This document shows positions 1 through 11,814 of a stretch of DNA of 64,000 nt, in pieces. A program made the position numbers and the translations under genes. A model generated the notes under the pieces. It worked only from the letters and a program-made list of their open reading frames with translations. It was not told the origin of the DNA and did not search any database. The stretch's first letter is position 1. Each line of letters starts with the position of its first letter. Origin of the DNA: Hansfordia pulvinata (Eukaryota > Ascomycota > Sordariomycetes > Xylariales); contig BJKQ01000005.1 of NCBI GenBank assembly GCA_006538405.1, forward strand, positions 2,294,001-2,358,000. Reading direction: 5' to 3'.

Positions 1-3000
1 CCTCATAAGCCGGTCGGTCAGTCAGTCTGTTGCGGAGGAAGCCAGGGCGTGGCCGTGGCCATCCTGCGCGCACGCGAGTCCGTGGTTGGGTGCGTACGTG
101 TGCGTGTGCTCGTGGGCCTGTGTGCGCGTGGCAGCGGTGGCGATGATGGCGGCGATGCAGATGTGACCACCGAGCGGGAAGCGCTGCTGTCACGTCTGAC
201 CTCTGCGCCTTGGTCTGGTGGCGCCGGTGCGGGCGGGCCGGGGCGCGTGATACGGCAGAGCAAACAGCGGTCCTTGAAACGTGAGACAAGGGAGTGGCTG
301 GACAGGCGAGGTATGATTGGATGCGGTGGGCGTGGAGGCAGCGTCAATGGCCGGCTGATGAGTCTGGCACGAGCGAGCGGCACTGGAGGGGGATGAATGA
401 TTTTTTGGTGTTGAAGGAATGGGCGATGACGATGCGCAACGGAGCGCCGCCTTGCTAAAGAGAGCGGCTGCGTTCTATGAATGTGCGATCCCGTCCCGTC
501 TGCTCTGCTTCAGGTACCTTGTCTTGCTCTGCGCTTGCCCAGGGTCGAGTATTGCTGTATGTGTAAGGTAAGAAGCGTTGCCTGACCTCGTGCAGCATGC
601 CCAATGGAACCAAGCTGGAGGTATCGGGTACCCTGTGTATTCGACAGAGCAGCGGAGGGCAGGAACAACATCAACGGTGCAGATAGCTGCTGCAGATGGG
701 TGCCATGAGTGCTGGGCGGTAGGGCGGCAGCAAGCTGTTCTGCGCGGATTGCCGTCTCGTGCCTTCCTAGGCTGCTGTTGCCTGAGACAAGAGACCGGTC
801 GGTACGGTGTAGTAGGTCCAGTATGGGGAAGTCGCAATGGAAGAGCGCCCGCCGCTATTCTGGGCTGGGGGTGGAGAGTGGGGCGTGCGGTCGGCGCATT
901 CCTGCCCTCCCGCAGCAACCGCCCCCACCGTTGACTACAACATGTACGAGTCTATCGTTGCATGGAAATGGTGAAGTCCATGGATTCCATTGATGTGTAC
1001 CTAACTCTTAGGTTGGTAGGTAGGGGCTCAAGTATCTAATGCTGCTCAATCAAAGGCCCGCAGTCACCGGGCTGACAGCAATTAATAGAATAAATACTGG
1101 CCGCTGTCAATTGAGATCTTATTCCCATAGGCCTGGTTCCCAATCCTCTGGTCGCTGGAATGAGCCAACATGCGAGTAGTGCGGGTTCACCTCCATGCGC
1201 CCAAGGCGCCTTCCAGCTACTCGGATCATTAGGGTGATGTCATCTGCCTTGCCGCTACGCTAACGTTGGAAGTAGCCACGCGACACCCAACTTTCCCTCT
1301 GTTAATTTCCATCGGCAGTCGTGCTGCGCGCCGTGACACGGGGCGCTACCTCGAATGCCGTGTACACATCAGGGAACCATATCAGCCAGGCACGTATACC
1401 TACGGTAGCCAGCACAGCTTGAAACCCAGAAACGGCACTGCTGAAAGCGATAAGCTTAGGCATCATTCGGCTTCCGGCCCATTTCTTGCCTCTGGGCGGA
1501 ATCCCGTAGCGAACATGCGCCGCAGGAAACGCGTCTTCGGGAGCGCCGTTGCAACGCGCATTCGTGTCGCTGGGAGCGGCGGCGGTCAAGCGGCACCCCT
1601 TGCTGGGCTTGACTGACTAGGAGCAAAGAGCGGCGTAGCCCGCGTCCCTGGCATCGCAGCCGGTTGGCGGGCATACATAGCGGGCATTGCGGTTTGTCCA
1701 AAATCAATGACTACACGTGGTAGACAGGCAGGCATTCCTAAGGGTATCTGGAATAAGTCTTGCAGAGACAGATAAGGTACCTAATTCAAATCGGCAATGG
1801 ATGGATGTCACTTGGAGGTGGTCCATCGGATGGATGTGGGCTGGATAGGACTCAATCTGCAGGAACTCTTCACTAGACGAAGGCAGGCACCCTCCTGCGT
1901 GTACTGAGGTACTGCCACGTCCCTCCCATCGGATTGTTGTTCAACACGACTGCGCCGGGGATCCATCAATTCGTCACCTCTCCCTTCATCACTGACACTG
2001 CCGACTAGATGCACATCTCGCCTTTGCTCACGCGCCACCGGAGAGGGCATCGACGTCGTGAAAGGCGGCTCCTGTGCTGGTGCCACTCGCTCCGTTGCAC
2101 ATTGATGCCACTCAGCCACTGGCATCGCTGCTATGTGGTAAGACGAATAGGCCCAGTTTACTCAATACAGACAGCTTGAGGCTGGATATCTTCACCTCCC
2201 CTTCTTGGGCATCAGCGTCGTTCCGCGATGAAACCCGGCAGAATTGACGCTCCACGGCACACCGACTCGCAAATACCATCATCGTACAAGCGAACACCAA
2301 TGAAGCCGAGAGGCACGCTGAACACCACGAGTATGGGTTGCACTTCGCCAGGCACATGCTCCGGATCTTACACGATCGAGGTTTCTCTGCAGAACGACAC
2401 CCTAACTTGGCCAGCCAGTCGAATACGTCTTCTCATTCTCACGAGACATTTCCAATGCGGCCACGAGATTGCGGCCGAAACCACGTAACGCTTCAACGAT
2501 GGCCCTAAAAGGGCCAGTTCCTACCACGTTCACAGCCGAACAGGACATCGTTCGGACTCTTATGCCATCCGAATGATGGAAGATAGCTCTCGCCACACTC
2601 ATCGGCAGTGCCCATGCTCTCTCACATAATGCACCCCCAAGGGCTGTCCTGAAGGTATCATACAGACACAAGCCCGCCCTCACGCAAATGAGCGTCAAAA
2701 TCCGCCTCAGGGAAATTGGAGCGGGATATCGGCCGCACAGGGCAGGTTTGTCTCCCGCCGCAGGGGAGCGTACGGTTCTTCTGTGCGTTCGGATATGTTC
2801 TCGTTGATGAAAGCAGTATCTCCTCAATACCTCAGTCGGCCCGCCTCGATCGCCGCTGTCACCAGCTCCGCACAGACCTCGTCACAAAGGGGCTTCCCCT
2901 GGGTACGTGCGTCCGCAACGGCAACAGGATTTGTTACCAGCTTTGACCCTGCTCGGGAGAAAGGACGAGGGGATCGAGGACAAGGGTCTGGCTCGACGAG

Positions 3001-5815
3001 TACCTGAGACTATTCGTACTTGCCTGGTCCGGCGTCCCCGGGTACATGTGGCTGCGATGCCTCGGCTGCACCACTTTGTTCCCCCTCGACGCAGGGCGCC
3101 GATGCCCCGCGAGCATCTCAAGTGAAGCAAAGCCCCGACTTGGGCCGGGGGAACGAGCGCCGCGGCTAGTGTGCTGAGAAAGGACTGGTAGGCCAGCAAG
3201 GCATACGGAGTACGAGTACGAGCATGCCACCCCAACCAGTGCGCAACCCCTCCGAATCGAACACACGCGGAACGACACGAAACGCCGGGGCCGGGAATCC
3301 AGGCGAGGCTTTGGGCACCCGATGCTAATGCGAGCACGGGCCTTCACTTTGTTTACGAAACAGCGAGTAGAACTTCGGCATCGCGGCGGTTCCATACGAA
3401 TGCATGGGAACTAAACCGAATGGAAACCTTCTGGAAGATCGCTCAGCGGGGTTGGACACGTCTGCGATAAGGCGCGAGAGCGGCCAAGGCTCTCGTCTTT
3501 TGGTGTGTGTGGGCGCCACCATCCTGCCACCCGTCTGCAAGGAACCGAACGCCCCCCGACTTGCTTTTTCGCGGCAACTTTTCGCCACTTGCCACGGCCC
3601 CAGAAGTTTGAGTGCTTGTCTACGAGTACGAATACACATTCGCGGTGGTCCAAGCTTCTGCCCGCGATCTCAGTGTCGTCAAGATCGGCGCTCAGGGCGT
3701 GCAAGAAGCTGGTCACGCAGACAATGACAATTGCGCGCCACGGCCAGCCTGTGCCACATTATGAGCCTGAGCCGTGCGAGCCTGCGCGCCTGCTTCTCCA
3801 ATATGCGGCTCGTCAAGGTCCGTTAGTCAAGTTCTCAAGGCAGGCCAGGCTACGATGCCTTAGAAGCCCCAATCGCCTCGACATTTCCATGGCAATTACC
3901 AGGCATCCTGGGGTGCAAGGGTGCCAGGACTGCGTGCTTTTCGCCCCCATGGCCCGTTGTCGGCTTGCCCGCCCGGTCGTCGTCCACTCTTTTGGCTTGG
4001 GTTTGCCTCTCAGCTTATCCGAACCTGGTCTCGCGCATATCGCTCACAATGCTGCCGCCGCCACCACATTGCCCCAGTCGCCATCCGGACCAGCGCCCAT
4101 GGCCTGGGCGCCCGACACCTCGCCCTGTGCAAAGTGCATACTTGCGACCTCTCTGTCCAAATGCCGGACATTTCTAGAAGACCGGAATCGAACTTGCGTG
4201 AGGGACGGGACGAGTGCGGCGAGTAATGGGGGCGCAAGCTTATTCAGGCCTCCGCCGAGCTGTCATCTTTACCTCTGGCGGTCAGGCTAGGGGGAAGCTT
4301 CTACAGCGGGTGTTCGATTGTTGCGCGACTTTGCCATACAATTTGGCTTCGGCCATTATTCCAAGGTTCTTACTACGCTGTTCTTATTCGTCGACCAAGT
4401 CTTATGGGGAACGCCTTACTCCCCCTCCTCCCTCCCTTCAACTTACGCTTCTTGCGCTCCGAAGTACTGCGCTCTGTTCAACTCTATTCGCAGGCACGGA
4501 CACGCACGCCAAGGGACATGACTACAGCAAAGTCCAGATCAGCATGTCATGGGGATCAGGCTCTTCAGCTGTCTATTTTGCTCTTTGCTTGGGGATTGCC
4601 AGTGTGGGAGCTCTATGGCGGACATAAGCAAGGCGTTCGCGCGTTGCACTATCGCTCCCACGCCTGTTCTCCGTACAATTTCGGGGCTGTCAGCTCGGAG
4701 GACGGGACGCTCTCGTACAGCAGGCGAACAGACCCCGGTCGCGGGTAGTATACCGAGTGGCCACCCGGAACAGCGGAACCCGCACTGTCTTCGCCTGGCC
4801 AGCCGCGCGGCTCAGCTTGCCTACTACGCCTACCTACCTCCCTATGTACCCAGCCGCCCTTGCTCACGCCTGTTGCGGGCAAGGCGGGCCGGGGGCCTTG
4901 ACTGCGCAGAGGATGGCCATGGATAGCCGTTGACCCATTCTCGAAGCCGTGCGAAGGATGGAGGCAAATGCCAAAGGAGCCGTGCCGGTCAATCTCCGAG
5001 TACTGGGTGGTGCTGACATTACTGGGATGACAACAAAAATAACCATCGACCTAGCCCAAGACGGCCCAGGGCCAACAAGGCGTGCCGCACCTCGACTTTT
5101 TCCACGGGCGTCTGTAGGCGCAAGGGCCACGCTGGGCTGGCTGGGGTAGACTGGAAAGATCTGGCCCTCACAGCCACGAGATGGACTCTTCGAATAGAGT
5201 GGCATGGGTGGCAGGGCAAAACACGCGGCAAGGCTTTGCAGCCCACGCCATCGTCATTGGGCAATCCGGCGTCTCGAATACACACAGATGCCGATTCTGT
5301 AACCACCTGGCCCAGCGCGACTGGCAGAGAAGATAGGGGCCAAAGACGGACAGGCACTCGAGCGTACTGTGCGCACCGCGTCGGCAGCGGGGCACCCCCA
5401 TCATCAGATGGGACCCTTTGACTTCCCTTTGACTTCCCTTTGACTTTCACCCCTGGTCTGTTACCCCCCTGTGCCCCCCTCCCACGCACGATACAAAGGC
5501 CTCGTTGCTGGCTGCAGGTGGGCTGGCTGCGTACTCGTACCTACCCTCGCCACCTAACCTTTCTGACCCAAGCACACCGGGGCCGGCGTGAGTCTACACG
5601 GAGACGGGATGGTGGTGGTGGTGGTGCTGCTGCTGCTGCTGCCCAGGGGGCCCATGTGGACGGCCGCCAGAACTACGGTTACTCGTACGTATCAGCCATC
5701 TGAGACACCGCGTGCAAGCGGGCCTGCCTACGGGGCAGTCGGCGGGGCGGTCGCGCGAGCGTGGAGTTCGAGTACTCGTAGAAGTACTCGTCTCGTACTT
5801 GCAGGGCGTCGGCCA

Positions 5816-5831
5816 GGGGGGGGGGGGGGGG
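5816..5831. repeat. Poly-G run, 16 bases
   Basis: Sixteen consecutive G in intergenic DNA. It is one of eleven G or C runs of 14 bases or more in this window. Confidence 0.95.
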
Positions 5832-6839
5832 CAGCACGACGGTACGGATGAGTGGATGGGCAGCGCCCCGTCAGCCAAGGTGCGTCCCCGTGCGTGATCG
5901 TTGAAAGCTGCTACCGTCTCTTGCCCAAAATAACATGGAGCCGCCCCGATCAAGGTGTCGCTGACCCCCGTCGAGTTAGCACGGGCCTGCGAGCCCACAT
6001 CGCGTGCATTGCGAGTATTGCGAGAAACCCACGCCGCCGCTGCCCGCAGACGGGAAACTCTTCGCCGTTCCCGGTCCCTCTCTCCTCCCCGGCTAGTCTG
6101 TCTGGTTGTCTGTCTGTCTGTCTCTTCCTGTGTACGAGTACCTGTCCAGAAGGGCTCTCGTACATGGGGCCAGACAGAAGACACGGCACTCTGCTAGGTA
6201 CACTCATGAGGAGTGTCATCACCCGCTCCAGGTACGGAACAGACAGATACCTACTCTAAACAGACAGCCAGACAGCCAGACAGACAGGCAGGGTTTGAGC
6301 ACCCCGGCTCGCTCGCAACCCGGACCGGTCCTGACCTGGGCTGGGGCCTGACGTGAAGCCCCCAAGAGGCCAATCACTGTTGCGGCTTGCTGCTGTTGTT
6401 TCTGGGGCTTGACTCCGCCAGCCAGCCTGCCTGCCTGCCACATGAGCTGCTACTGTACGAGACTGCTTGCTTGCTTGCTTGCTACCCGCCCACGCGCCAG
6501 CGAAACGAAGAGACTCTTCTGACTCTGCCGCTCCTGTTTCTCTGCCGTCGTTACATTGGCCGCGCGCATCATTCCTAGCAGCCCCGCTCCCAATCATCTG
6601 CAGTGGGCAACGGGGGCTTCTACGGATACTCCAGGTTGTGCCACGAGACACAGACCGCCTCATCAGGCAAACTACGACACGCTGGGCTAGTCACCCTCTA
6701 CGACAATCTTCTGGGACCGGACCCTTTCTGGCCGCCCGCTCGCTCTCGCCTCCCGAACGGCGCCAGCCCACCCGCTGCCCGTCGCCTGAATCCTGATCCT
6801 TTCCCTCAGCCGAAGGGAGTGATCCCCGTCCGTCACCTG

Positions 6840-6900
6840 CCTGCTGTTGCTGCTGCTGCTGCTACTGCTACTGCTGCTGCTCCTGCTCCTACTACCGCTG
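6840..6900. repeat. CTG/CTA triplet microsatellite
   Basis: Imperfect run of CTG, TTG, CTA and CTC triplets in pyrimidine-rich DNA about 1 kb before the F-box gene start. It has no supported coding role. Confidence 0.9.
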
Positions 6901-7887
6901 CAATAACCGCTACTGGCTGGCCCGTTTGCTTGCCTGCTTGCTTGCCTGCCTGCCAGTCTGTTCGTCTGCTTATCTGCATTCTTACTGCCTGTCCATCTGT
7001 TGTCTGCCCGCTTGGTTACGCAAACTTTTTGGCTGCCGCCCTGCCCTGTCCTGCCCTGCGACAACAAAGACCGCCTCGCAATTCCGCCTTGCCTGGTCCG
7101 TTTTCCAGCTTGAGCCAAAGCGCGCGCTCAACCGCCTGCACCCGGGCCTTTGCAAGAGGTGCGTGTCACGTCGAGAGCGCCTCGTCCGCACCCGCTCCCG
7201 CCGCAACGCTCACATCGGCCTGCCGCCCATTGCCACCCGCCGCGCTGCCGATTCGACCCTCTGAGTCGTCTGCCACCTTGCAGTGTGCGGTCTGTCGCTT
7301 GCTGTCGCGTGTTACGCGGACTGGGCTGCTGGGCTGCTCGCTTTGCCTGGGCGCATCGCATTCTGCCACGCCGACGCCCTCGCAGGACCCCACCATCAAC
7401 TTCTCCGGTGAGTGAGTTTCTTGTTCGGAAATCCACCAGAACCAGCGCAACTCCTTTCGGAGCAGAAGACCTAACTGCCGACTATTCAGTAACTAGATAG
7501 AACACCCCCTCTCGCCGCGAAGACCGCCCGGTGTATTTCCTGCTGGTTACCGCCAACCTGGGTTGACGTGACCGCTTCGCGTGGCCGTCATAGCACAAAG
7601 CACAAAGCCAGGGTAGACAAGCGACACCGACTCTTGTTATTCCTGCTTCCCGCCTTGGCCCTATACTCGACAATCACCGAACCAGAGTCGAGCTCGAAAC
7701 ACCGAACCAGCTACCACCTGCAAAACGAACTCTGCGTCTCCCACATGATTCACGAGGTCCATTCAGCCTGCGCTCCTCATCTACCCACCAGGTCATCGTC
7801 AAGAGGACTGCGACCCGTAGAATAATACCCTACAGCAAGCGACTCGGCGGCGCTCGTCTCTGCCCCTCTCTGGCGCCGTTTTGTTGA

Positions 7888-10741
7888 ATGGTCACGATGA
7901 GACGAAACAAACCCCAATACCGCGCGCTGGCGCACCACCCAGCGACACTCGGCATTCCCGATTCCGCCTCGCTGCTTCGGTCTTTCAATGTCGAGACCAA
8001 TCCGACCCGGCCGGTGAGGCCATCGCCTCTGACCGCCTCGACGATACCGGACATGCCTTTAGATTTGCTGGACCGGATGAGGTCATTCCCCCTGTTCAGC
8101 TCGGCCCCCGAGGAGTTCCTAGTGGCCATCGGGAAACATCTGAGGCCCCAGGTGCATGCGGCGCACGACCACGTCTTGACAGAAGGGGACGACGCAAGGG
8201 CCATGTACTGGCTGGTCCGCGGCGTGGTGGCCGTCACCTCCCGCGACGGCGAGGCTGTGTACGCCGAACTGAAACCGGGCTCCTTCTTTGGCGAGATTGG
8301 CGTTCTGATGGACATGCCCCGAACCGCGACGATTGTCGCCCGCACAAAATGCCTGCTCCTCGTCCTCAAGAAGGAGGACCTGCACCTGGAACTGCCCCGG
8401 TTCCCCGAGATGGAGACGGCCATCCGCGAGGAGGCCCACGAACGACTGACGATTCTCAACAAGAAGCGAAAAGAGCGAGGCCACAGCGCCAAGACCATCA
8501 AGGGACACGCCGTGGCCCGCGAGGCCAACCCGGGCGAGGTCTCGACGGGCGATGTCGGCGTCATCAAGGCCGGCGCGGTGGTGAACCACAAGAAGAGGAA
8601 ATCCCCCAGCCCCAGCATCATCGAGGACCCGTCGGCGGGCAGCGCCCTGGGAAGCGGCCTCGTCAACGTGCGACAGACGCTGCGGGAGCTGCCCCTCTTC
8701 ACGGCGCTGCCCCCCGACATTCTGCACTTCCTCGGCATGAGCGCGCAGCCCAAGACGTTCCCGCCGTTCAACGACATAATCCGCCAAGGCACCGAGGGAA
8801 ACGAGATCTACTTTATCGTGCGCGGCGAGGCCGAGGTCATCATCGAGAATGCCAAAAAGGACCCCAGCAAGCGGGTCCTGCGGTCGTCCCTGATCCGCCC
8901 ACGACTCCGGCAAGGGCAGTACTTCGGCGAGGTAGCCAGTCTGGGTCTCTCTTTCCGGCGAACGGCGACGGTCCGGTCCATCACCACCGTCGAGTGCCTG
9001 ATGATCAGCCGCGAAGCTCTGGAAGAACTGTGGAAGCGGTGCCCGCCCGGCATCCGGAAGCAGGTCGAGGAGACGGCCAAGAGCCGCATCAGCATCAAGA
9101 CGTCGGATGGCGGCGATGTCGACATGGCGGACGCAGAGCACAAGGACGGCAGCGAAGGCCCCAAGACGCCGGTCAACATGACGCCCCGGATCTCCTTCAG
9201 CTCCCCGACCAAGCCCCCATCGCCGACCAAGGACGAACCCGACCAGATGAACTCCCCAAAGACCCGGACCCGTACCTGAGCGTCGACATGGAGAACCTGC
9301 GGAACCGACGCCGCGCCTCGCTGGCCCCGCCGACGCCCCCCAGCGAATCGCCCTCGTCCCCCGTTTCCAACGGCTTCCGCCTGCGCATGATCGACACGTC
9401 GGCCGCCATGAGATTTCCCATCCTCTCGACCATGTCCCCGGACTCGGAGGGTCCTTCGAAGAAAGCCCGCATCGTCCCGCGGAAAATCAGCGTCGAGCAG
9501 GACCCGGCCCTGCCAGACGACCTGCTCGTTTCCATCTTCCAGCACCTCGACGTCGTGCAAATCATGCGCCTCCGCCTGGTGTCCCAGCATTGGCGCAAGA
9601 TCCTCGCCACCTCGCCCAAGCTGTGCAACCACGTCGACCTGACGCCGCACAACCGCCGGGTGACGGACGATGCGCTGGCCACCATCATCACCCCTTTCAT
9701 CGGGTCCCGGCTTGTCTCGATCAACCTCAGCAACTGCTTCCACGTGTCGGACGCTGGGTTTTCGTCCCTGTGGAAGAACTGCGGCAAGAACATCAAGGTG
9801 TGGAAGATGAAGTCGGTGTGGGACGTGTCGGCGAACCAGATCCTCGAGATGAGCGACAACGCCAAGGGCCTGGAGGAGGTGGACTGGAGCAACTGCCGCA
9901 AGGTCGGCGACAACCTCCTGGCGCGGGTCGTCGGGTGGGTGGTGCCCGAGCACGCCAACCCGGGCGGGACCAAGCAGGTCGTCATCACGACGTCGGCCTC
10001 GCGCATGCGAGGCCAGAAGCCGCAGACGCAGACGGTGACGCTGCCCCTCCCGGCACCGTCATCGGATGCCCCAAGCTCAAGCGGCTCAACCTGTCGTACT
10101 GCAAGCACATCACGGACCGGTCCATGGCGCACATGGCGGCGCACGCCTCGCACCGCATCGAGTCGCTGTCTCTGACGCGCTGCACGTCCATCTCGGACGC
10201 CGGCTTCCAGGCCTGGACGCCCTTCCGCTTCACCAACCTGACGAGGCTGTGCCTGGCCGACTGCACGTACCTGTCGGACAACGCCATTGTGGCGCTCGTG
10301 AACGCGGCCAAGTCGCTGACGCATCTCGACCTGTCCTTCTGCTGCGCGCTCTCGGACACGGCCACCGAGGTCGTGGCGCTGGGGCTGCCGCACCTGCAGG
10401 AGCTCAAGATGGCCTTCTGCGGCAGCGCCGTCAGCGACAACAGCCTGGCCAGCATTGCGCTGCACCTGAACTACCTGTGCGGCCTGAGCGTGCGCGGCTG
10501 TGTGCGCGTGACGGCGACGGGCATCGAGAGCGTCCTCGACGGCTGCAGCCAGCTCGAGTGGGCCGACATCAGCCAGTGCCGCAACCTGGAGGGCTGGGTC
10601 AACAGCGGCGGCGTGACCCGCTGGGGCTTTGACGAGAGAGCCTCTGACTCGCTCATGGCGCACGAGATGCGCAAGTCGTGGGTGGTGCCCCCGCGCGGGG
10701 ACACAAGACCAGGCGGCCCCGACCGCCCGTCTCCTTTATAG
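7888..10741 (+). CDS. Cyclic-nucleotide-binding, F-box and LRR protein (two frame breaks)
   Basis: Predicted intronless gene of 951 residues once two single missing bases are allowed for. Two cyclic-nucleotide-binding folds come first (about residues 66-175 and 266-385). Each carries a phosphate-binding-cassette-like signature: FFGEIG followed by RTATIV, and YFGEVA followed by RTATVR. A Ser/Pro-rich linker leads to an F-box (about 540-585, starting LPDDLLVSIFQHLD) and then cysteine-type leucine-rich repeats (about 600-910) with motifs such as LSFCCALSD and VRGCVRVT. F-box/LRR proteins are substrate adaptors of SCF ubiquitin ligases. That it couples ligase activity to cAMP or cGMP is inference. 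Frame breaks lie at 9254-9261 (C run then AAAG) and 10044-10051 (CCCCTCCC). Both need a shift of -1 and the protein family continues smoothly across them. The start at 7888 precedes the first conserved segment; ATG at 7897 is an alternative. Confidence 0.85.
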
Positions 10742-11814
10742 TCGAGAAGGGAGCGAGCGGCGGTTTAAGATGATGATACCATGGACATACCCTTGTCTTT
10801 CCTCTTTTTTTTTTGGAAGCCCTTTCCTTTTCTTCTCCCTTATGTCATTTTGCCTCTTTGCCTCATACACGGCGTTTGGGACCCGGTCCCCGTGGGTTGG
10901 CGATTGCATTTCCATAGCATCAAGTCGGCGAATGTTGGATTCGTCAACTCGGGCCCCTTATGCGCTACGGTCGATTCCCCTGGGGGTTGGATGCAACTGT
11001 ACGCTATGATGTACATGAAGATTACTAGAGCTGTCATAGACATGGCGCTGCCACGCCGGCGTTGAATCGTACATTGACTACTTCACTCGACGATTTCCGG
11101 CCCCGAGCGCGGGTCTAGGGTTCTCCCGGTTTTGTCACCTTCTCGTCTTATTTGGTCCCCTTGTGATCACTCGGTTGCTCAGAGAATACTTCTATTTTCG
11201 GCTCCAATGACGAAACGGCCAAGCGCCGGATGATGATGATGATGATCTTTAGGACGCGGGAGCGGAACTAGCAAGGCCCCGCAAACCGGGTCGGGGGTTT
11301 CTTCCGAGGCGTGGGCAAGCAACCCGCATATTCTTACACCATGACTGTACAGCCCGACGGCCGGGGAAACCATCGCCCTGCGGTCTATGGCGCCTCAGGG
11401 GATCGGTCGATTAGGTAAGGGTCTCCGCTGAGGAGAACTGCATGGCTAATGTGTAAGCAGACCGTCCCGGAGCCTTGGGGGCGTTTACGCGTTGTGGTGC
11501 CTTCGGACCGAGGGGGCGATTTTGTGGACCAGTCCACCGCATGATTTGTGCATGACGGGGGAAAGGGGGCCGGCTTCTGTTGTTCGAGACAGGGGTCTCT
11601 TTGGAGTAGTATTTGGTCGAGCACTATCCTCTCCCTCAACCGCTTCGATCGGGACGGCCGTAGAGAGTTTATCTTCTGCCACGCGGACACGGGACGACAT
11701 CCAAAGAAAATTTTCCCGTCGAGCACAACCAAACAAGACGGAACTTGGCACACGGGATTCCTGTCGGAGCCCTTTCCACCAGACCACAAGAAGACACAGA
11801 CAACCCAGCCGGGG
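10742..11814. other. Intergenic: F-box gene 3' end to dehydrogenase
   Basis: Probable 3' UTR and downstream DNA of the F-box gene, with T-rich stretches around 10806-10870, followed by the upstream region of the dehydrogenase. A short GAT repeat lies at about 11230-11246. No further gene seen. Confidence 0.6.

Larger units (their letters stand above)
1..7887. other. Gene-free upstream region
   Basis: I see no coding region here that combines length, codon bias and recognisable protein sequence. It contains many short repeats: a 12-base repeat (TTTGACTTCCCT, about three copies, 5418-5450), GGT/GCT triplets (about 5610-5643), a 16-base G run (5816-5831), CAGA/CAGC tetramers (about 6260-6292), TTGC/GCCT tetramers (6425-6482 and 6930-6955) and CTG triplets (6840-6900). 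Six copies of the octamer TACGAGTA/TACTCGTA lie between 3211 and 6140. The last 1.5 kb is pyrimidine-rich and has a GTGAGT donor-like site at 7407, so part of it is probably 5' leader of the next gene, possibly with a leader intron. Confidence 0.6.

Noticed and set aside
4176..4205. tRNA-like T-arm (ACCGGAATCGAACTTGCG) on the minus strand
   Set aside because: The bases that should pair as the T stem do not match, and no acceptor or anticodon stem could be built.
6840..6900. CTG repeat as a coding polyleucine or polyalanine tract
   Set aside because: It lies in pyrimidine-rich leader-like DNA without a supported gene.
9978..10050. Micro-intron explaining the second frame break in the F-box gene
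   Set aside because: GT and AG occur by chance here, but there is no branch site and the family sequence continues directly across the break.
8119..10663. Long minus-strand open frames opposite the F-box gene
   Set aside because: Mirror images of the coding strand with Arg/Ala/Val bias and no motif.
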